Origin: Pogostemon cablin
Taxonomy: Eukaryota > Streptophyta > Magnoliopsida > Lamiales > Lamiaceae
Direction of reading: 5' to 3'
NCBI GenBank assembly: GCA_023678885.1
Contig: CM043001.1
Span: 9,522,092 to 9,586,091 of the forward strand
Length of the DNA stretch: 64,000 nt
Positions 58,624 to 64,000 of this stretch are shown in pieces; the first letter of the stretch is position 1, and each line of letters opens with the position of its first letter. The notes beneath the pieces were generated by a model, which did not search any database, was not told the DNA's origin, and was given only the letters and a program-made list of their open reading frames with translations. A program made the translations under genes and the position numbers.

Positions 58624-60566
58624 GTCTCCTTGTCTCAGTCCTCTCTTTCCTTCAAAATAACCTTTCGGGTGGCCATTAATGAGGAGGGAGTAGCGAGGAG
58701 TAGTAATACAATGTTGTTTCCAAGAAATAAATTTACTCGGGAAACTTAGAGAGAAAAGGAGATCTCCAAAAAATTTCTAGTTCACCGTATCATATGCTTT
58801 CCGGATATCTACTTTCACCGCCAATCAAGGAGAGATATTAGAGGCTCTGCATCCATATCTTAGGAAGATTTCTTGGGCCAACTGGACACTATCTTTGATG
58901 TTCCTCCCTTTAACAAATCAAGATTAGGCTTCATCTATAATTGCAGGTAGGCAAGGTTTTAATCTGGCAGCAATTATTTTAGAGATGATTTTATATAAGG
59001 TGTTGCAACAGGATATTGGCCGATAGTCCTCCACTGAAGGCTGGAAGCTTTTCTTGGGAACTAGAGTAATGATGTTGCATTAATTTGCTTCAATAGTTTC
59101 CCATAACTGAAGAATTCTCGAATCGCACCAATGATATCACTTCCTACTATGTCCCATGCTTCTAAAAAGAAAGCAGCTGTAAATCCATCCAGGCCTGGGG
59201 ATTTGTTCTTGTTGATATTTTTAAGAGCATCCAAGATTTCCTCATCTGTGATACTTCGAATAAGATCTTCCCCTACTTAACAGGAGATGGAAGGCCCAGA
59301 TGAACAACCTCCTCGTCGATAGATTCAGTGATGTTTTCCGCTGTACCTATGATGCTCTTAAAATGATTCAGAAACTCCTTCACCATATCTTCATAGCTAG
59401 TAGTTTGCCCTGAGGGAGTAAGAACTGAATTGATAAAGTTTCTATTAGCATTTCTCTTTATCATCGCATAGAAGTAAGCTAAATTTATATCTTGGTTCTG
59501 GATGTATTTATTTTTTAGAATTTAGATATGAAGCTGAATTCCATCTCTTCAAGTTTTTGAACTTTCTCAGTCTGTTTCTTCAATGCATCCCAGTTCTGAT
59601 TACCTGTCTGTCTACCTATGCTTATTGACTAGAGGTTGTCGAGTTCCACTCTTTCTCTCTTGACCCTTTCTGAAATGTGAGAGTAGTTCTGTCTATTAAG
59701 CTCCTTAAGGAATGGTTGCAGCATTTTAAGCTTCACACATACTGCAAATTGCTTGGACCCAAGTGCCGACAGCTCCCAAACATCTCGGACCAGAGATCTG
59801 AATTGTTGGTGCTGAGTACAAGCATTCACGAATCAGAAGGGTTTGGCTCCCACTATGGGGTTTTGAAGAAACTTGGTAATGGATGGACAGTAGTCGAAAC
59901 AAGTCTCCTGAGTGAGAAAATCCATCTCGACCATCCATTGCTGGCTTCTCCATAACTAAAAGCACATGACTCTATCAATTTTGCTCCATGTATGACCATT
60001 CGTCCAAGTATAAAAGCAACCTTTAGACAAGGTGTCTTGTAGCCCCAGGATAGCACAAGTATCAGCAAATTCCATGACTCCCGGGTTAGAGGAGAGACCA
60101 GTTCTCTCAGAAGGAAGGATAGTAGAGTTAAAGTCTCCCGCGACTAACCAAGGAAGGGATTTAGAATGGAATAGCGTTTCCATGTGATCCCATAAGTCTC
60201 TACAATGAGTATATAAGTTGTATGCATAAACAAATGTGACCGTAAATTTTTTTAAGGTAAGGAGACAAGTTACAACTACTGTGATAGCTTGTTGGTGATA
60301 AATAAAATCCTCAACTAATACTCTGGAAGGGTTCCATATCACAACATCCCTTCCTGAGCTAGCAAGATTACAGTTATGAATATACTTCCATCCACTAAGG
60401 ATCTTCCTCTTCAAAAGTTTCTCCAGATGCTTTTCATTTTGTTTAGTCTCGACTAACCCTGCAATAACTACATCATGTGTTTGCAAGTCTTGATAGTGCA
60501 TTTTGGGTAGTGGTGTTTCTTAGCCCATGCACATTCCAGGATAAGATACTCATGATGAGTGGGAAT

Positions 60567-62453
60567 CTATCGAGAAGATCTCGTCGGATTCAGCTCTTTC
60601 TTTTTTAATAGTTGGTTCCCATCTTCTGGAGTATTTCTCCTTGCCTCTGTTTCTTTCCCTGATCTACTCCTCAGGTCCAGTAGGATTACCGGATGTCCTA
60701 GTAGTAGTTCTTCTCTTTCTGTTTCTCCTCCGTCGCACAATAGTGAATTGGTTCTTTGTATCCCCTGGGATGCAGTAAGCATCTCCTTCCTCGCATCGGG
60801 TTGCTTCTTCAGCCAGGCGGATGTTGCACAGTTCAGTTAGGTGACCAAGCATTTTGCAATGAGTGCAATACTTGGGAACAAAATCATACCAAACTTGTTA
60901 TTGGAAGGGGCCTGTCGAGATGTTTACATTCACAAACTCCGGTAGCGGTTTAGCAGCATCAATTTCAACAAGCACATGAACATAGTCGATCCTCTCTTTG
61001 GATGTTGTGACTTGGTCCATCTCACGTGGCACTCCCAAGTTAGAAGCAATCACACTGAGCTGTCTCGGCGTCCATAACTCCAGAGGGAGAGAGGGGAATC
61101 TTACCTAAACAGGCACAATAGAGCTTGCCTCAGAGTCGAATTAGAAATTTTTTGGAAGTCTTCTCAGCTTCAAGTTATTTCCTGGGAAACCATGGGGGCC
61201 TCCGCCAATCACTTTCTCCATATCAGCTTCAGATTTTAGTTTAAACACAATCCACCCAGAATCATGGTGGAAGGTGGTGACACTGGTAGCCCACAGATTA
61301 GTGATTTCGAGGAAAGCTTGGTGCCCAGGGTGTCAGCCGGTGAAGTACCCCACTAGGAAGAAGTCCCACTCATTAGTCATGTCTTCCTCCAGAAGAAAAG
61401 CATTACCAGGTTCAATGGGGGGGATGTATTAGAGCTTGGTTGCAGGAGTAGGCTGGCGGTTATGGGGAATGGGATTCTGTTTGAAGGTAAGGGGGTTAGG
61501 AGAGAGGGAGTGAATGGGGTGTGCAGGTTGGGGGGCTTTGTCAGAAGAGGGATACTGAGTTGAAGGCATGAAGGCCATGATGGGTTAGGGGATGTGGGCA
61601 GTCGGGTTGGGATCAGGGCTTCGACAAGGGGGGCAGTGGGTTTGGGTTTGGACGTTGAAGCTGGAAAGAATGGTTTGGAGTTGAGCAAGGTGCCAAAGAT
61701 TATGCAATTAGTAGGGATAATGGGAGTAGATGGGCAGGGATTTTCTAAAGCCATTGGGGGGGAGATTATCAGAGTGATCCATGGTATGATTTGTGGTAAG
61801 GATTGGGATGGATGGGGGGAGAATGGAGCTGGTATTTAAAGGGGTTAAGTGTGAATGGACATCTGACAAGAGGCATGGGATTACACCAACCCAAAGGTGA
61901 GAGGGGCTCAAAGAGACTATATCAGATTGGATTGGATGAGAAGCAATCGGATCATTAGGGTTCCTTGAGCCAAGCGAAGGATTTGAGATGTCTCCTTTAA
62001 GTACTGAAGGGCTGAAGGGGGTGTCCTCAGCAGAAAATGCAACCTCTAGGGTTTCCATCAATAGCATGTTATTTGGTCGTCCTTTAAGCAGGAATCATGG
62101 GACTCATGGGAAGAAGAGCTACCGACCATCGAAAAAGGAGATTTGAAAAAATTCAAATCCAATGAGTTCCCAGACAAGGACACCGGCCTGGCCACAAAAA
62201 CCACGGGACTAGAAAACACAATCTCTCCATATGGATTGGAGAGCGGGAGATAGCTGGAAGAACTAGAAGGAGTACACAGGGTACTAACCTTAGGAAAAGA
62301 AGTAGGTAGTTCATGATCCTTTGCTTCAGAAGGTTTTTCATTCGGTGGTCTCAGCTTACTTTTATGCGATCTTAGCTTCCTAATAGACATAGGAATCGGT
62401 TTAGTACATTTTCTTGGCATTACAGGCAAGGAACCGGTACTCAACAAGGTCAC
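60567..62453 (-). pseudogene. LINE ORF1 (DUF4283 plus zinc knuckle), broken
   Basis: The N-terminal 62453-61400 is Pro/Ser-rich with several frameshifts. From 61380 a DUF4283-type region is seen: MTNEWDFFLVGYFTG, DSGWIVFKLKSEADMEKVIG, VRFPSLPLELWTPRQLSVIA and VDAAKPLPEFVNVN-like residues. It ends in a knuckle CTHCKMLGHLTELC (C-x2-C-x4-H-x4-C) near 60860. A basic tail RRRRNRKRRTTTRT follows. In plant L1 elements this protein binds the element RNA. Internal stops occur at several places. Confidence 0.8.
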
Positions 62454-62912
62454 CGTAAAGGCCAGCCACGCTGGACACGTCGTTAGTGCTGGTTCGGTGA
62501 GCTCCTTCCGGCACTCAAGGTAGAGAGAGGCGAAAGCTCATCTCTAGAAAGAGAATGTAATGGCGGAAATATTTCACATTTATAAATTTATAATATTTAA
62601 ATTAAAAATAAATTAAATGAACAACAAAATTTAAATTGTTATATTTTTTAAAATAAAAAACTAATTAAGAAAAAATTTTAAAAAGTTAATATATATATAA
62701 CCTAATTAATTTTTTTATTTGATATCAACCAAACAAGGTCCTTTAAAAATAATTAAACTAATTAATTTCCTTCTATAATTCATTTTTTAATTTTCTAATT
62801 TGATTATAACCAAAAAGGGTCCTTTAAAATTAGTTAAATGGACTAATGAATGATACGTCTCAAATAAGAGGATCCGTGAGACGGTCTCACCCAAGTCTTT
62901 GCCATGAATGTA

Positions 62913-64000
62913 TTCGTAAATAAAGTAAGAAAGTTTTGTCCTTAAAAAACACAATTAATATTAATCGTATCAAATTAATATATAATTGAAAAAATTATAT
63001 ATAATTTTATTTTATATTAAATAGTTATCACTTTTTATTTAGTATTATAATAATAGTTCATGAAAAAATTCATTTAAATGGTTCTCACTTTTTCTTTATC
63101 AGTTATCATTAATTATTAAAATGTTATTACTTTTTATTTTTACAAGAATATATTGTTTGTTAAATAATTTAATTGGACATTTATCACCTTTTCTTTGATT
63201 CGATATCACGCTTTATTAAAAATATTATCATTTTTTATTTGACATACAAAATTTTCATTTAATAGTTTAATGGGACGTGTTTTATTAATCAAGTTATCAC
63301 TTTTAATTGAAAATGTTATCACTTTTTGTCTTTCTTACAAATTATTTATGAAATAATTTGATTAATCAAGTATTACATTTTTTTTAATAAGTATCACTTT
63401 TAAATTTTCAACCATCACTTTTAATTTTTTTATTGATCACATTCAGTATAATAATATTAATTGTAATTTAAATAATTAATAAAATTTTAAATATATAAGA
63501 AAAGAAAAAAAAAATGTCAGTTAATTAGTGTACAATTTATGTTCATGAATGTGTGCCGCTTTCAGGAAGTCATGCACGGGTGACCGCTGACCGGCCCTTG
63601 CGTCTTTTTTCATTATTTCATAATTGACATGGCCTCGAGCTACCTATTTTTTAATACTTGACGTAAAATGTGATACATTAGGTCATTTTTACTTTTAATG
63701 AAAAATAAATTAATCAATTATTATAATTATTATTATTATTATTATTAATTAATTAATTAATTAATTATTAAATAGTTCAACTATTTTGTTGTTACTTTAC
63801 CTTGATCTTGATGAATATCACTTTATATTCATTTTACGAATTGTGCATAAAATCATTTAATTAAAAGGTAATCACTTTTTCTTTATCATATATTATCTTT
63901 TACTTAGAATGATATAAGTTTTTATTATTTTGGTAAATTGTTCGTGAAATAATTCAATCAAACATATATCACTTTTTTTGGGTTAATTGCATTAAAATAC
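62913..64000. repeat. ATCAC-rich repeat running off the window
   Basis: Diverged units of about 100 bp built on ATCACTTTTTATTA, AATTATTCATGAAATAATT and CAATTGGAC-like words, the same interior as the Mutator-like elements at 41.4 and 51.4 kb. An interruption at about 63530-63700 has no such words. No gene is supported. Confidence 0.6.

Larger units (their letters stand above)
51990..60553 (-). pseudogene. LINE ORF2 (endonuclease-reverse transcriptase), broken
   Basis: The ATG at 60551-60553 opens with ILSWNVHGLRN, the start of the AP-endonuclease-like domain. After a frameshift it continues VVIAGLVETKQN, WLVAGDFNST and GCFYTWTNGHTWSKIDRVM down to 59956. RT begins upstream of the Gypsy insertion (YRPISC-like region near 59000). 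The palm continues after it with PISSLIFVICMEYLSRLIKK and, after a frameshift, THLIFADDLLIFGRGD, which holds the catalytic FADD motif. The thumb follows with LNFxGRLDLINS- and FLWGS-like words, then a zinc-binding zf-RVT region with CGFCVGHLEIHKHLFFECPF (C-x2-C...H...C) at 52260-52330. Not functional. Confidence 0.85.
51869..62560 (-). mobile_element. L1-type LINE, near full length, split by Gypsy D
   Basis: Minus-strand order: 5-prime end near 62560, ORF1 (62453 to about 60567), ORF2 (60553 to about 51990), then a run of nine A at 51869-51877 as the tail. The flanking DNA on both sides is the ATCAC-rich Mutator-like element. I could not define a clean TSD, so the 5-prime end is approximate. 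Many frameshifts and stops disable it. Plus-strand open frames at 52088-53175 and 59677-62000 are shadows. Confidence 0.85.
50238..62903. mobile_element. Mutator-like MITE split by a hAT derivative and a LINE
   Basis: Near-identical 9-bp flanks, atgaatata at 50229-50237 and atgaatgta at 62904-62912, bracket the ends GGGTAGGTCTTGTGCAAGAC and GTCTCACCCAAGTCTTTGCC, the same family as 41352-42142. Its own sequence is 50238-50351, 51228-51868 and about 62560-62903, including ATCAC-rich repeats at 51360-51868 and a CCAAACAAGGTCCTTTAAAA block near the right end that parallels CCAAACAGGGCCCTTTAAAA in the other copy. Everything else is nested insertion. Confidence 0.8.

Overview
This window is plant nuclear DNA and is almost entirely made of transposable elements. 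The sequence is AT-rich. It holds plant-type LTR retrotransposons (Copia primed by initiator Met-tRNA, a chromodomain Ty3/Gypsy, an Athila/Tat-like Gypsy gag), an L1-type LINE with DUF4283, PIF/Harbinger, CACTA, hAT, Mutator-like and Stowaway elements, and broken copies of plant genes (EF-hand, TOUGH-like G-patch, MAPR). It fits a eudicot; I cannot name the species. No tRNA, rRNA or CRISPR array was seen. Most boundaries below rest on target-site duplications (TSDs) read directly from the sequence.

Layout. 1-5769: a Stowaway-type end, a solo Copia LTR (704-2084, TSD gtaat), a degraded LINE fragment, two (AT)n tracts and a 1.4-kb inverted-repeat element with a gene fragment. 5773-19199: one PIF/Harbinger element (TSD tta) with a truncated transposase and a Myb/SANT-like second gene, split by an 8.1-kb Copia (7006-15108, TSD ccttt). 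19429-20555: an EF-hand pseudogene and an orphan exon. 20815-34968: an older Copia remnant (gag-protease only) split just upstream of its gag start by an 11.8-kb Copia (22858-34697, TSD cttcc), which itself contains a Gypsy LTR-gag piece carrying a palindromic 9-bp motif array. 34969-40561: a CACTA element inside an LTR fragment, carrying exons of a TOUGH-like gene and an MAPR gene. 41016-43606: Stowaway and Mutator-like miniature elements. 44032-44643: the only apparently intact host gene, a tail-anchored protein of unknown function. 45602-50230: miniature elements and ATCAC-rich repeats. 50238-62903: a Mutator-like element (9-bp TSD) holding a hAT derivative (TSD gaaaaagg) and a LINE, the LINE being split by a chromodomain Gypsy (TSD gtctc). 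62913-64000: more ATCAC-rich repeat, running off the window.

The region shows serial nested insertion rather than a working pathway. The nesting gives relative ages: Harbinger before Copia A; Copia C before Copia B; the LTR fragment before CACTA; Mutator-like element before LINE before Gypsy. Nearly every transposon reading frame is broken, so activity would have to come from related copies elsewhere.
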